Origin: Cheiracanthium punctorium
Taxonomy: Eukaryota; Arthropoda; Arachnida; Araneae; Cheiracanthiidae
NCBI GenBank assembly: GCA_038373885.1
Contig: JAWZYV010019487.1
Location: 434,001-498,000, forward strand
DNA length: 64,000 bases
Reading direction: 5' to 3'
This document shows positions 12,004 to 24,954 of the stretch, in pieces. Made by a program: the position numbers and the translations under genes. The notes beneath the pieces were generated by a model, which was not told the DNA's origin, ran no database searches, and worked only from the letters and a program-made list of their open reading frames with translations. The first letter of the stretch is position 1; every line of letters starts with the position of its first letter.

Positions 12004-12880
12004 GCTTTATATTAACTACTTTAGAGCAAATTTCAAGCTATATGTAAAACAAATTTGTAGTTTTTTTTTTAAGCAGTTATCCTCCAACTGGATTAATTCC
12101 TACAATGGGTTTAGAAAAATGTTTTCTTTCTCCTGTAAGAAAAACGGGTATTCAGCCAATCAGTTATATGATTCATAAATTAAAATGTTTCCAATTTTGA
12201 ATCTAAGAATTCGTTTTCATAAACATATTTTGAATCTTTTGTTGGCGTCATATTATGTTTAACGTCATAAACCTCACTTAGAGTAATTTCAGCATTCATT
12301 ACAAGATACACTCTCACTTTAATTAAATTTTACCTTGCAATAATCGGATAAAATATCACTCAACCGTGATATTTTTGCTTACACTTTCATGGAAACTTCT
12401 TCATGCATATTGAATTACATAAATTAACTCAATTTCATAACTTTCTTTGGATAATAATACTTGATTCAATATATTAAAATAAGACAGCATATTGACATTC
12501 ACAACGCTTTAGAAAAAGTGTTAAAAAACTACTTTGCAATTTATAAAATCCGATATATTTTTGAAGAATAAACAGATGATATCAAATTGCTTCAGTAATT
12601 CTTTAGAAAAATCCACAAAAGCAAACATATTCATGAGCTGTCCGATTTTCTTAATATTTCCTGCTCAAACAAATAAATGTTGGCTTAAGAACAAATATCA
12701 TCTTTCGATCAGGTATTGAAATTTTATTCGATTCAAGCAGATTTTTTTCTTTTATCCTTTTACCAGATAATCAAGCTGCCAAGTAAAGGAGATTTTAAAT
12801 AAAATATTCATGAGTTCAGCATTTTCTTCAGAAACTATTCATGAGGATGTAATCTGAATTTTTTTTATGCAATCATTTAC
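11310..12880. other. Intergenic; microsatellite, partial repeat, otherwise nothing seen
   Basis: Positions 11455-11585 resemble 7610-7730, so similar sequence lies on both sides of the Helitron block. The rest is AT-rich without recognisable genes. Confidence 0.45.
11962..12001. repeat. (AT)n microsatellite
   Basis: An uninterrupted AT dinucleotide run of about 40 bp. Confidence 0.95.
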
Positions 12881-13737
12881 GAAAAAATCTGGAGTGACTC
12901 CACTGGACTTTCCGAACACTTACGATTAAGATCATTACCAAGAATTTAAATAAATTTTAATCGATGAATAATTCAAATATATATACCAAATTGAAGCTCA
13001 ATCGAATGTACCGTTTAAACGCTAGCGCACTTTCAAGAATTTCTCCCCATAGGCCATAATGTAAAAGAAATCTTTGTCGTAGCCCTGTATATAAACTATG
13101 AGTCCTATACACACCAAAATCAATACCGGTCTTGCGATGGTGGTTTATAACATGTATACCCAATTTGAGCTCAATCGAATGTACCGTTTAAACGCTAGCG
13201 CACTTTCCAGAATTTCCCCCCATAGGCCATAATGTAAAAGAAATCTTTGTCGTAGCCCTGTAGAAAAACTATAAGACCTATACACACCAAAATCAATACA
13301 GGTCTTGCGACGGTGGTTTATAACATATATACACTTTTGGAGCTCAGTCGAAAGTACCGTTTAAACGCTAGCGCATTTTCAAGAATTTCTCCCTATAGGC
13401 CATAATGTAAAAGAAATCTTTGTCGTAGCCCTGTAGAAAAACTATAAGTCCTATACACACCAAAATCAATACCGGTCTTGCGACGGTGGTTTATAACATA
13501 TATACCCAATTTGAGCTCAATCGCATGCCCCGTTCAGGAGCTATCGTGTTCACTCACATACACACAAACACACATACACACACACACACATACACACATA
13601 CATACATACATCTCGTAAAAATAGCATAAATGAATTCAGAAGACCTCAAAACGTGTAAATACACCAAAATCTCGAATTCGATTTTTTTCATGATTACAAT
13701 ACTTTCCTTACATGGTACATGTTCGGAAAGTAAAAAT
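12881..13737. mobile_element. Element carrying 173-bp tandem repeats, copy A
   Basis: The block starts AAAAAATCTGGAGTGA and ends GTTCGGAAAGTAAAAAT; ACTTTCCGAACA occurs inverted near both ends. Inside, a monomer repeats with a period of exactly 173 bp: CCGTTTAAAC-like sites start at 13011, 13184, 13357 and 13530. A CA-rich microsatellite follows the array. The same ends and monomer recur at 21995-23028 and 58932-60218, so this is a dispersed family. It may be a Helitron/Helentron-type element, a group known to carry tandem repeats, but no diagnostic end settles that. Confidence 0.65.
13555..13611. repeat. (CA)n-rich microsatellite
   Basis: A run of CACA and CATA units directly after the 173-bp array of copy A. 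The same position in copy C (about 59060-59080) holds a GT/GC run on the other strand, so the microsatellite belongs to the element. Confidence 0.9.
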
Positions 13738-15303
13738 ATATAGATAAGCAATGAAATTACTCATATCATTAGCAACTATATAAGATTTTTCTACGTGAGA
13801 GACGTAATATTTTCTTAACTGTAGCATGTGATTTTATAGTAGTTTAGTAATGTACATTTATAAAATCAAAATTGATACCAACTTTATAAATTATCATTTG
13901 GAAACGTAAAAATTAGATATTTTTGCAGAATAGTATACTACTATTTTAAATGAGCTATGCCGATATTATATCAAATAATTTTCTTGTTTTTCTATATTTG
14001 CTATCTCAAACGGCTTTGATATTTTGAATTTTGGAGTAAATTATCTTTAAGTCTGGATAGAGCAAATGACTAACACATTCTTTGAATGTTTCACCGTTCC
14101 ATACTTGTAACGTTAATGGCTATTTTTGAACATTAGTGTTTGTAGTCATTAGTCATTCGATCAATTGAGGAAAATTTCATCTAGATGATTTTCTTTTAAT
14201 ACCTTTGCCACTTTTAGATCCACTCAGAAATTAGTGGTTAATAAGGCTTACTACTAAAGACATAATTGTGAACAATTTACGGTATTTGATTTGCTATTTC
14301 ATTGTTCTTTATTGATGTTAAATTTTATAAATATTTAATAAATAAAGCAACGTGGGAAAAAAAACAACATTTGCATTTTCGAGTGAAGTAAAGTATTATT
14401 CTTTAAAAAGTCTACATAAACTTTATATTGACTGTGTAATAATGTGTATTAACTGATCAAGCACTTTATTTATTCTAAACAGACTGTTTAATGAATACAT
14501 ATATTATAGATATAGATTTGATGGATATTTTTCAGAAAAGAAGCAAATTTACTAATCAAACAATGTTTGTGTGCGTAATCTTTTGACGTATGAATACATA
14601 ACTTCAAAAGGATATAGAGGGAAGCAATATTTTAAACAATTTTAAAATGAATATTCAAAGCATTACTGAAATAACTTGTAATATTTTTTAAACAGCCCTA
14701 TAAGCTTTTTTAAACTAAAATTTTATATGCCATATGGATCATGGAAGATTCATTTATTTAGATTATTTAGATTAAAACCTGGTACTATTTTTTGGTTAAA
14801 ACTTTACAATTTAAAAATATGTATATGCTATTTTTAAATTAATGTATTAAGAAAGGCTAATCCTGTGTGCGTAGTAGAAGTTTCAATATGTTATATGGAT
14901 TTAATGCTAAATATAAATGTAATTCTTTTTTTCAGGGTGTTAAAAAATGATTTCTTCATTAGGGGATTATTGATTTCGTCTTACAGTAAAGAAGTTTATG
15001 TTATTTAATTCTTTAGTTTTACATTTCATAAAATACTTTGAGTAACATGTTTCATAATATTTCATGAATATATCCAAATTAATATTAATATTGAACTCGG
15101 GATAATTAATTTTTTAGGATCAAATGTTTCCATTTATTAAAAATAAATTCTAAAGACAGAGATCTCGTCTTTCGAAATATTCACACAGAACATGAATCTA
15201 ACACTCATTTGGATTTTGCATTTTTTTGTTTTAACTAAAAATCAAAAGTAATTTAATTAATTCAGATTCCTTTAATAAAAAATTTCAAGTAGGACTTATT
15301 TAC
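13738..15303. other. Intergenic, no feature seen
   Basis: AT-rich sequence with no recognisable gene or repeat boundary. Confidence 0.45.
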
Positions 15304-15439
15304 ATACAGGGAGTACAGCAAACACAGCCTGACTTAAAACTTAAAAATAAAATATACAGCAAACGGCATGCTTATTATGGAGCACGTAAAATTTTGATAC
15401 AGAAGTTTCGATGTAGTAGTTACTATAGCTGCTAACAGA

Positions 15440-15610
15440 CAGTGGTGTACACAGACTTCCTTTACGGGGAGATGGAATTATGGACTTAATCTTCATGTTA
15501 AAGTCGTGTATCTTCATGTTAAAGTCTCTTTAAGTTGAAAATAAAAATGTATGGATTTATGTTAAAATTTTTTCAACGATTCCTCAAATAGCCCTTTGCG
15601 TACGCCACTG
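15440..15610. mobile_element. Nested hAT-type MITE
   Basis: A 171-bp insertion with terminal inverted repeats CAGTGGTGTAC and GTACGCCACTG. It is flanked by 8-bp duplications CTAACAGA (15432-15439) and CTAGCAGA (15611-15618), differing at one base. CAGTGGCGTA-type tips with 8-bp duplications are typical of hAT. It interrupts the mariner-like element, so it is younger than it. Confidence 0.7.
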
Positions 15611-15654
15611 CTAGCAGATGGAGGTGAGCATCAAAATCAATCTACGATCATCAT

Positions 15655-15935
15655 GAGTAAATAAGGATTCATTCTCTGCAAACAGTCACAACACAATCTC
15701 CTCAATGTGTCCACCGTTCGACATAGAATTCCCGCTAACGAATAATGGAATTTGTCTTCACAGCCCGTAATGTCTAACCGGAAGTGGATTCATAATTCAC
15801 ATGCCGCATAAATCGACGATCGAAGCTCATCCAGCGTTTTGGGATGGTTCTGGTAGGCAGTAGCCTTCAATTTTACTTACAGAAAGTAGTCACAAGGTGT
15901 CAGATCAGGAGAATATGGAATCCAATTCATTATGA
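15655..15935 (-). pseudogene. Broken mariner/IS630-like transposase, C-terminal part
   Basis: The minus strand reads IPYSPDLTPCDYFL, stop, then YQNHPKTLDELRSSIYAAC, stop. This matches the end of the DDE/D catalytic domain (SPDLTPCDFFLWGYLK...) and the following TLDELK region of mariner-like transposases. In-frame stops mean it cannot be functional. The N-terminal half is not recognisable. Confidence 0.65.
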
Positions 15936-16117
15936 AGGTCTGCGTTTACAACGCCATCTGTCAGATGTTTTTGTAATTACTGCTCCGAAACTTCTGTACA
16001 AAATTTTTACAGTCCAAATAATAATCATACCGTTTGCTGCAATCTTTTATTGATCTTTGTTTTTGAGATTTTTTTAAAATCAGGATGTTATTTACTACAC
16101 ACCCTGTATATAGGACA

Positions 16118-17871
16118 TCATTCATTTCCCTTTCAACACGAAAATGTTTCATTTACATATCACATTTAGGAAACTCTGAAACTTATTAGGGCCAGGTGTG
16201 GGGTCATTACGACCAATTTTTCCAAACTGCAACCTTGAGAATTTTAAGCTCTTTTGATTATTACAAGAAAAATATTTTTTTCACTAATTAGGGAGAAATT
16301 TGTCCTTTTAAGAAAACCTAGTAAAAATTTGTTTCCGTAGAATCCTTTTCAAGAAATATAAGGGAGTGGTCATAAATACCTAAAGAAAACTACAAAATAA
16401 TAAACGAGATAATTACGAACACCATAGGGGTAATTATGATCACTTCCCTTTTTTTTGTACTTAAGATTACATTTTTTGTTGAAACAACCGACACTACTAT
16501 TCATGTTTTTGTTAGTTATCATGTTATCAAAGTTACCATTAAGCGTACTAATAGAGTACTAAGTTATAATTTCTACTTAATTAATCAAAGTGACATCTTA
16601 CAGCCAAAGGGGGTGTGTTGAAAATGGGTCTTTTTATAAAACTATTATTTGCAAGGATTATGGAAAAAATTTAACCCATTTATATCTAGTGTCCCTGTTT
16701 TGGGGACGGCATTTTCTCTGTCAGTCGAAAACGTTATTTATTTTTCCTAATCTTTATTCACGAGTATTGAACCTCAACTCCTCAAAATATTTTAACATGA
16801 CAAGCCAGGATGTTGACACTTCAATTTTTATACATCATGATTTTAAAAGAAATCATCCCGTGTTCAAGAAGTTGACATCAGAAATTTATCTATTATTGCT
16901 GGTATTAGCAAATATCGAAGAAACCCGCAAAAATATCTGGGCGCAAATGGGGTAAAGGAAACTGTTAAGTAAATTTTTTGGCCCTTTAAGAACAAATAAA
17001 ATAGAAATAACAATAAAATAAATGTTACTGTACTTGGTATGTGGTCTATAGTTATGATTATTTATTATCGAAGGGTAATTATTTGTTTTAAAGAAATGCC
17101 CATGGTCTAAATTAAATTCTTGTATCTGTATCTCGCTTTTTACTACAAACTCTTATATTGTGTAATTTCAATGTCTTAGAATATACTTCTGGGTCTGATC
17201 ACAGGCTAAATCAGTAGGTTTTAAGCATTTGAAATTTTTTAAAATAATCACTAACAAAATTTCTATTTTATAATTTATTTTTATGTTCAATATAGCAGGT
17301 AAATAAAATATTTTAAATTATTTTTCCTTAATGCTTTCTGTCTAGCGCAAGCATGTGTCTAGGGTAAGCAAGTACATTTTCAGGTTCAAATAACGTTTTC
17401 TGCTATGCTTTTGTACATGTTCATAATTACTACACTTTTTACAAAACTGCGGGGTAATAATAACCGTGGATTTAATAATATTTAACTATGTTAGAAAAAG
17501 TAAAAACGTCATAAATTCCTAAACACATTAAAAATATACTTTTTAACACGGGTTTCAAGAAAGTTTTAATTACCTTTCTGTGTCCACGAACGTAAGAGAA
17601 AATAGCAGATATGTTGCAGAAATACTGCATAATCTCGCGGTTGCATAAGAAAAAAATGCAACGTGTTATGTTTTGAGAATGCACGTACATTCTGTCAGAA
17701 ATATTCGATTGTTTTAAATTAAAGACTGAAACGTTTCTGAGATATAAATTACTAAAAACTTTCTATTTTGTAGTGCATTTTATATTAAAAACAAAGTTTT
17801 ATTTCACAATTGGTAAATTTTAACATTATAAAGATACACAAAATCAGTGTATAGCTATCAATATATAGGTA
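16118..17871. other. Intergenic, no feature seen
   Basis: A 121-codon plus-strand open frame at 16590-16955 has no recognisable motif, and its composition follows the AT-rich background. Nothing else was seen. Confidence 0.45.
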
Positions 17872-18044
17872 CAGTAAAACTTGGATAATTCGAACTTGTT
17901 TAATTCGAAATACTGGTATGTTTTTGCTCGGTCCCTAGAAATCTTTTTATGTTATTGTTTGAGAGAATGTATGTGTATTATTTTTTTGGATATTTCGAAC
18001 ATTATCTTCGGTCCCTTCAACTTCCAATTATCCAAGCTTGACTG
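17872..18044. mobile_element. Pogo/Tigger-type MITE
   Basis: A 173-bp element flanked by TA (17870-17871 and 18045-18046). The ends CAGTAAAACTTGGATAATTC and the inverse of CCAATTATCCAAGCTTGACTG match each other and the CAGTnnAACCTCGnTTATCC-type tips of pogo-family elements. Internal GGTCCCTTCAA/CGGTCCCTAG copies are also typical. No transposase. Confidence 0.7.
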
Positions 18045-18046
18045 TA

Positions 18047-21000
18047 TAATAAAAGACTGTGTGGCTCTAAAACTGCGCAACTAAACAGCAGAGCGCAGTG
18101 GGAGTTATATGGTATGGAGTTATAGCCCTGAATCTACCATCCATGAAGGACGTTTTGGTTTGGAACAACGAGGAATCTATTACCAAGGTATTGGTGTCGA
18201 AACAGATGGCAATAATTGCACAAATGTACTACTAATGGAAACACAATATTTATATGAAAAGAAAGCACGGTATTCTGTAAATACAGCAAAAACTATGCAA
18301 CCAAGAACCGCTGCATAACAGAAGTTATATGGAGTGGTAGTTAAGAGATACGGGATTAAAGAAGAACATCACACCGGACTGCTAAAGGGAAGCCGGTGAA
18401 GAAGCTTGGAACCGCGTGCAAAAATGTACGACACCAGCCAGAATGTCCTAGATTGTTCAGACAGAAGGACGTTTATTACCAGTTATCGTTTTGTACCCTG
18501 TATTTCTTTATCGTGATTGATAGAGTTTTTGGCCTGGGAAAGTGCATTCTATGCTTTCGTCGGCCAAGTAAATTAAAAGTACAATTCCTAAAACCCATTT
18601 ATATATAGGATTTTTTTAAATACTAGAAATTCGACTTAAACATTTAAAAACATCAAGATTTCTAGAAATAATGTCTTATAATTGTTTTGATGTTTTCAAA
18701 AAATATAAGATATTTTTTTTTCCTTTCTTCGCACGGGGCTATTATCTAAAGTTTTAATAATTGAATGTCAGAGAAATTTAGTCAATAAAATGTTTATTTT
18801 ATTGACTTAATATTCATGTAATATACTTCCTTTAAAAAACAGGTTCAGATTAATAGTGTTTTAACTATATAATCAGAATCTCCAAAAGATAACATTTCAG
18901 TTCCAAGTAAATTTTACAATGTAATAGTATAACATTGAAAATCTAACGTGTGCCTTTTTTGAATGCGTTTTATGGTATATATCACGTACATCGACAATTA
19001 GTAGTTCATTTACAATTACCTTCAAATTACATTTTAAGTAGACCTTCATGCGGAGACTTTAAAACAAGGCTAGCTAAAGCGATCTGTTAGAGCTCTCAAC
19101 AAAAGACACAATTTCTCTTCCCGGAATGTCTAATTAACTTAAGAGGAGTGATAATTAACAATTTAAATGATTTCAATAATTTGCAACAAAGACGGCTTGT
19201 GTTGTTGTCATGCAAATCAAGGGACACATTTCGAAATAACTTCCGGCATTTTAATACCAAAAATTACACTTCGTCCGAAACAGTTTGACGAATTATAATT
19301 AACCACGTTTGGTAGATTAACACACTTAGTCGACACAATTGGTTTTCATCTCTTTCCATGGTGTTAACTTTATTTTTGAACCTGACTTTTAGTGGATTTT
19401 TTATTCATTAAATGAATGAATCACATGAATAGATATTGGTTCAGTATTTTTAATGAAAAAAAATCTCTGATTTTTTTAAGGATTTTATTATCGCGTGCAT
19501 CTATGTTCCTGTAGTAATGATATGTTCTCTGTTTTTATGTATCCTTCCTCCTCTTAATGTTTATGGGATCAATTTTGGAATATCTCATCAATATTAAAGA
19601 TTATGTGATATCCCAAATCCATGTTTATCGTATCGTCTATATCTACTAGTCTATTGTAATCTAATTGTCTATATTAATCCTATATCTATGGAGCGGGCGA
19701 CAAGTATAAAAAGTTCTAAAACAAATTTTACGCAACAAATGTTTTCTATTTAACTGTAACATAACTTCAACGTTTGTTATTTGAAGAATGTAAGTATTTT
19801 AAAAGTATATTTATGTCAACATATATGTTTCAGTGTGCTTGGTTAAAAGTGGCTATACAGTTAGTTTTAGTGAATATTATGCTTCCAAATGCCCCTAATA
19901 AACGTTTTAATGAGCATAAATTTTGCCTACTAATTTATTTTTAAACAAATTTAAATAAAAATTTATTAATTAAAAATTTATTTTTAAACAAATTCTTTTA
20001 TTTTTGGCCAAAAAAAAATGTTTCATTTTATTCAACCTTATGTTGCGCCGAAATAAATTTTTTTTATGAAGAATCTTAAGTCTGACAGCCATGGCCATAG
20101 TACTTTTATATTTGATTATAAAAATTTGTTATTCATGATAGAAAATAAATAACATTTGATAAAGTTTAATATTTTTTTTGCCTTTTTTATCTATTTCCCT
20201 TTTATCCTCCTCACCTTTAGTGGAAAAAAATAAAACATAATAAAGTGTAATATGTATGAATTTAAAAGTAAAATTATTTTATAAAATCTGACAGGTGTGA
20301 AGAAGATGAATTTATTGCATACACACATAAAAAGTAACACAAAAATTAGCATGTTTAGCATTCTTACTAACAGAAAAGTGCCAATGAATAGAAAAAAGCT
20401 TGTTTTCAAACCATTTTATTCTTACCTTGCCTTACAGCATTATTACATTACACAAAATTCAGTTTTCTTAAAAAATCTTAGTACTAAAATAGATTACAAA
20501 ATATACCGAATATTAATTCATGTTATTTTTTGTATGTTCTTTAATCTGTCTCATGGATAAACGAATTTACGTATTTCATAAGGAAATGTGACTATATTTT
20601 TTAAAGACACAGAAACGTAATTACAAATAGATCTACTAATGCAGAATACTCTAAATATAAGGAAAACTGCATGTCAAAATTAGTACTGTGGCAAAATTAA
20701 AAGTTTATGGTCATTCAAATCTTATGAAGCAAAATAAATTTTACATTTTGTAGGAAAATACAAAAACAAAAAGTAAAAATTTAGGAGGGAGAGATAAAAA
20801 TAGCTTGTTTCGAAACCCACACATTTTATTTGTGTTAGGAATATCTTGACATCTGGTGAAGCAATATTGTAGAAGTGCGAAAAGCATTATAGTTAGAACG
20901 CAGTGTTAGAGTTATACATGGAAACAGTGAATTTGTTTCCCATAACAACACAAAGCACATACATCTTACAATATAAAGAATATTAAATTCTTTTCTGTTC

Positions 21001-21390
21001 AAGCAAGAAAATTTTTGCTTATATTTAAGCAAAACTTTTCAGTTCAATAACTAAAAAATGTTGTTATTAGGTTATGTCGTTGAAACTCGTTTAAAAATTT
21101 CCAAACTTTCTTTTATATGATATTTATGATAATATATTTTTATATTTTACAATGTATAGGTTTAGCGAAATTAAATTCCGCTATTCATAGAACCCTACAG
21201 TCCGTTGTACATTTCCGAAGAGAAAACTATTGCAACATCATAAACTTCCGAGGATGCGCTCAAGCAAGGAAGTTCTTCGAAAATTCTACTTCAAAAAATG
21301 CCCACTAGGGTGCGCTTTGCATGGTGAAATCATGTGTATAAAATGTAATTTGAAGATATCTGTTATTGAGTATATTGTCAGTCACGGGCG
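18047..21390. other. Intergenic, no gene recognised
   Basis: 18100-18480 is less AT-rich and has a 69-codon plus-strand open frame (18109-18318) with no recognisable domain. The remainder is AT-rich and featureless by eye. Confidence 0.4.
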
Positions 21391-21394
21391 TTAA

Positions 21395-21767
21395 CCCTTT
21401 AACGTGCAGTGTTCCCACTCTGGGAACACCAAATTCTGCTGTTTTGACTGTTGCCAGTCACAAAGAATAGATTTGATTTCTATAAAAATATTTGCGGGTG
21501 ACATAGCTCCACGAGAATCCTTTACTTTTTAGCACGCCATTTCCCGTAAAAGAATTCCCGCGATTATTTTTAACAGCACTGACATCTGCTGAAAAATGAA
21601 AGCATGCGAGTACAGCTGGATAGATTGCCCAATGCTGAAAAAGGGGTCTCTAGATTTGTGGCACGCGATGAACATTTCGATCGTCCGCCATCTTGCTGGT
21701 AGTTAAGTCGAGCGATGGCAAAGGCTGCCCTTTTTTCAGCATTGGGAAAGGATTGCGCCTCAAAGGG
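21395..21767. mobile_element. piggyBac-like (TTAA) MITE
   Basis: A 373-bp element flanked by TTAA (21391-21394 and 21768-21771). It starts CCCTTTAACGTGCAGTG and ends GCGCCTCAAAGGG, imperfect inverted tips. TTAA duplication with CCC-starting tips is the piggyBac pattern. An inner hairpin GTTCCCACTCTGGGAAC lies near the left end. Related copies are at 487-641 and, reversed, at 58132-58586. Confidence 0.7.
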
Positions 21768-22495
21768 TTAAAAGTACCCTATTCGATTTTATCATTTTTA
21801 AGTTATTTGCATTTTTATGTAGATATAAGTAGATAGAAATCAAAGTATCGAAAACGTACGAACATGATTACAGTTTTAATTCAAATAAAATAAGTATTTT
21901 TCTGTTATGAAGTGGTACATTAATACGATGAATATTTTACAATTTTTATTATATTGTTGTCTATAAAATTCTGAATCATAACATCATAACTTCTAAAAAT
22001 CTGGACTGAATCCACTCGACTTCTGAACACTTGATCAAGCGTTTAAATAAATTTGATTCAACTCAATCGAATGTAGTGCTCAAACGCTAGTGCACTTCAA
22101 ATAATTTGGGTGTATAGATCGGGATGTATAAGAATACTCCTTTGCAGCCCTGTAAAAAACTGTAAGCCCGACGCACACCAAAATCTGAGTAGTATGTAAG
22201 ACAGTGACCTATAATATTCGTACCTAATTTCATGCATCATAAGGCACACTCGCTAGAATTTTAGCTGCAATTTATATGAATTCTTTTTGCAGCCCTGTAC
22301 AAAATCTATAAGTTGCACACACACCAAAATCTAAACAGTTTGTATGATTGGGACTTATAGTATACATACTCAATTTCAAATTATTCGAATGCACCATTTA
22401 TTCACTAGTATACTTTAAATGATTTGAGTCCATAGTCCGCAATGTATAAGAATTATTTTTTGCAACCCTGTGCACAACATACTCCTTAAATTCTC

Positions 22496-22541
22496 CTTAA
22501 ATTTTGGAGTGTGTGGTGTTCCACACACTCCAAAATTTAAG
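22496..22541. repeat. Perfect 21-bp hairpin, 4-nt loop
   Basis: The left arm (22496-22516) begins CTTAAATTTTGGAG and the right arm (22521-22541) is its exact reverse complement, with loop TGTT. It lies inside copy B and probably arose by inverted duplication of a monomer segment. Confidence 0.9.
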
Positions 22542-22810
22542 AAGGTCGTGCGACCGTGGCCTATAATATATGTACAGAAGTTTCCCTCAATCGAGTGCAT
22601 AGTTAGACCACTTTCAAGAATTTCGTGCGAGGTTGGTCTCTAAAATATATTCCAAATTTGAGCTCAATCGAATGCACCGTTTACACATCAGCATATTTTC
22701 AAGAATTTCCGTCCATAGGCCATAATGTAAAACAATTCCCTTTTGCAGCTCTGTAAAAAAACTATTAGTCCTATACACACCAAAATCAATACCAGTCGTG
22801 CAAGGGTAGT

Positions 22811-22815
<5 letters not shown>

Positions 22816-22842
<27 letters not shown>
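22816..22842. repeat. (AT)n microsatellite
   Basis: An uninterrupted AT run of 27 bp inside copy B of the tandem-repeat element. Confidence 0.9.
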
Positions 22843-23028
22843 CCAAATTTGAGCTCAATCGAATTCACCTCTTTGGGGCTATCGTGTTCACTCACATACA
22901 TACATCTGGTAAATATATCATAAATGAATTCAGACTACCTCAAAACTTGTAAATACATTAAAATCTCAAAGTCGAATTTTTCATGATGATAATACTTTCC
23001 TTACAAGATACATGTTTGTAAAATAAAA

Positions 23029-24954
23029 ACTAAAAGAAAACTAATATATCTGAGATTACTGTAACTACTTTCCAGTTTTAATTAAAGTTTACTAAGACTA
23101 ATTTTTTAATGATATAAGTACCATTCAAAGTAAACAATAATTAAATATTTATAAGGATCGCAAAATTTTATTGAACACTTTAAAAGAACATTAATTTTAT
23201 AATATAATTCCACATAGTTACACGATGAAACCAAGAAATTTATAAATTATCTGCATTCTGTACAAGTGTGTAGGAAGGTAGCGAATTCTGTAATTCGTAG
23301 ATGTAAACTCACCAATTAGCATTACTCCATCCTAACTTAATTGTTTTCTAGAATCCTTTTCACGCTTGAGAGTCACAGCTAAATTGCAGTCGTGCTAAAT
23401 AATTACAATTAAAACACTTGTTTATGGTTAAACGATTTAAATAACTCTTATTAAACATTTGTGCAGATTTCACTTCACTACAAAAACGTAGAGGGATACT
23501 CATGTTCATCATAAGGCACTAACCATATTACGTATTTTGTATGTTTAGACAAGACAATAAATAATGACTATCATTCTCATAGAACAGTACATTTCAGAAA
23601 CGGACAGTTCAAATTAGTTTTTCACCACCGTGAGATGGAAAACTGGCTGGAAATTTTGTTAGAAAACGTAGCTAAAATTTAGGAGAGCAGATGCAGCAGT
23701 ATATACACTAGCCTCCAAAAGTTGAGGAACAGCTTTTTTTTCGCCTCTTATGCAAATGAATGAATGTAGAAACACCAAATTTTGGTGTGCTTAAAAAAGT
23801 TATGCATAGACTGCAACATCGAAGTAAACCACACATAAGTAACCACAAAAATGATTTACAACAACAAAAGAAAAAAAGCAATCTCGCTGGAAAGTCCATT
23901 CTTGGAAAATATAATATAGATCACAGTTTAATAAAATGGTAATTATACTTTAATGTATTTTAAATAAATTAATATAATATATTTAATATTTTTAAATACA
24001 AATTTAAATTTATAATTTATACATTTAAAATAGTATTTTTAATAAATTAATAATTTAAAATTCAAAGAAAAGAAGTAAATGAGTTTTCACATGGACAACC
24101 AAGGCTATTAGTACAAATTTATTCATTCAAAATTTTAATGATTTAAATTTTTATGAGATATTTTCTGAAATTAAACGGAATTTCTGTGTTTGTGAACATT
24201 TTTAGAACAAAATTCAGTGCCAGGATAGAAATGGAAGAACATATTTCACTTAGTGTTGAAAGAAAAATAATGTTGATTTAAAAAGATATATTTAGTATAT
24301 TTAAATTAATACTTGTACTAAATTAAACGCTAATACCTTATCTAATAGTTAAACTAATTGTAATTGGTTGCTTTCCTGCCAGATAATTAAGAAATTTCGA
24401 GGTATATTTTAATATGCAGCATTCGCATTAAAATATTATGCGCATTTCGTTCCCTTTATACATTTTTGATTGTAAGCGTACACATTAAAAATATTAAAAC
24501 TAAAATTGATCATTAAATGACATCAGAAAACACCATCGAAATTATTTTCTTTAGCGAACGGGAAGATCTGAAATGCGTATTGATAAACGGGACATATTTT
24601 TTTTTTTTACCAAATGCACTGTTCACATTCTGTTGAATAATAATAAGAAATATTTATTTTACCTATTAAATTTCCTTGTCACCATATGAAACACTCTTTG
24701 GATTTAAACAAAACTGCCTTATATAATAATATCTTGACGATGTTCAGTTTGGCGATGTTTCACGGCTTAATAAAAAATATCTTGGCGATGTTCATTTTGC
24801 ATCTTGGCTTGCATGAGCTTGACTGCGATCTTACGGTAGTAACTGGAATTAATATATTTAAGACTCTTCCGTCACCTTATTATGTTTTAGCAAAAACAAA
24901 CATCTTATAAAAATACTGCAATATTTTGTATTTTTTGAACTGTTTTTCAAACTG
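23029..24954. other. Intergenic, no feature seen
   Basis: Very AT-rich in places, for example 23940-24080. No recognisable gene or repeat boundary. Confidence 0.45.

Larger units (their letters stand above)
15304..16117 (-). mobile_element. Mariner/IS630-like transposon relic with ~140-bp inverted ends
   Basis: The left end (15304-15450) and the reverse complement of the right end (15960-16117) match over about 140 bp, for example ACAGAAGTTTCG and CAGCAAACGG, and both outer tips read ATACAGGG. Between them lies a broken transposase on the minus strand. A small hAT-type MITE has inserted near the inner edge of the left arm. Confidence 0.7.
21995..23028. mobile_element. Element carrying ~173-bp tandem repeats, copy B (diverged)
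   Basis: It starts AAAAATCTGGACTGA and ends GTTTGTAAAATAAAAA, matching the ends of copies A and C. The internal monomers are more diverged and irregular than in copy A, but keep blocks such as GAGCTCAATCGAAT, CATAGGCCATAATGTA and CACACCAAAATC. It contains a (TA)n run and a perfect 21-bp hairpin. Confidence 0.6.

Noticed and set aside
12957..13163. 68-codon open frame, with similar frames at 22415-22600 and 22614-22901, as a small protein family
   Set aside because: They are translations of the 173-bp tandem monomer. The period is not a multiple of three, so the frame is lost from unit to unit.
12966..13545. CRISPR-like array
   Set aside because: Whole 173-bp units are repeated without distinct spacers, and the DNA is eukaryotic.
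16590..16955. 121-codon open frame as a gene
   Set aside because: No motif, AT-driven composition and no splice or promoter context.
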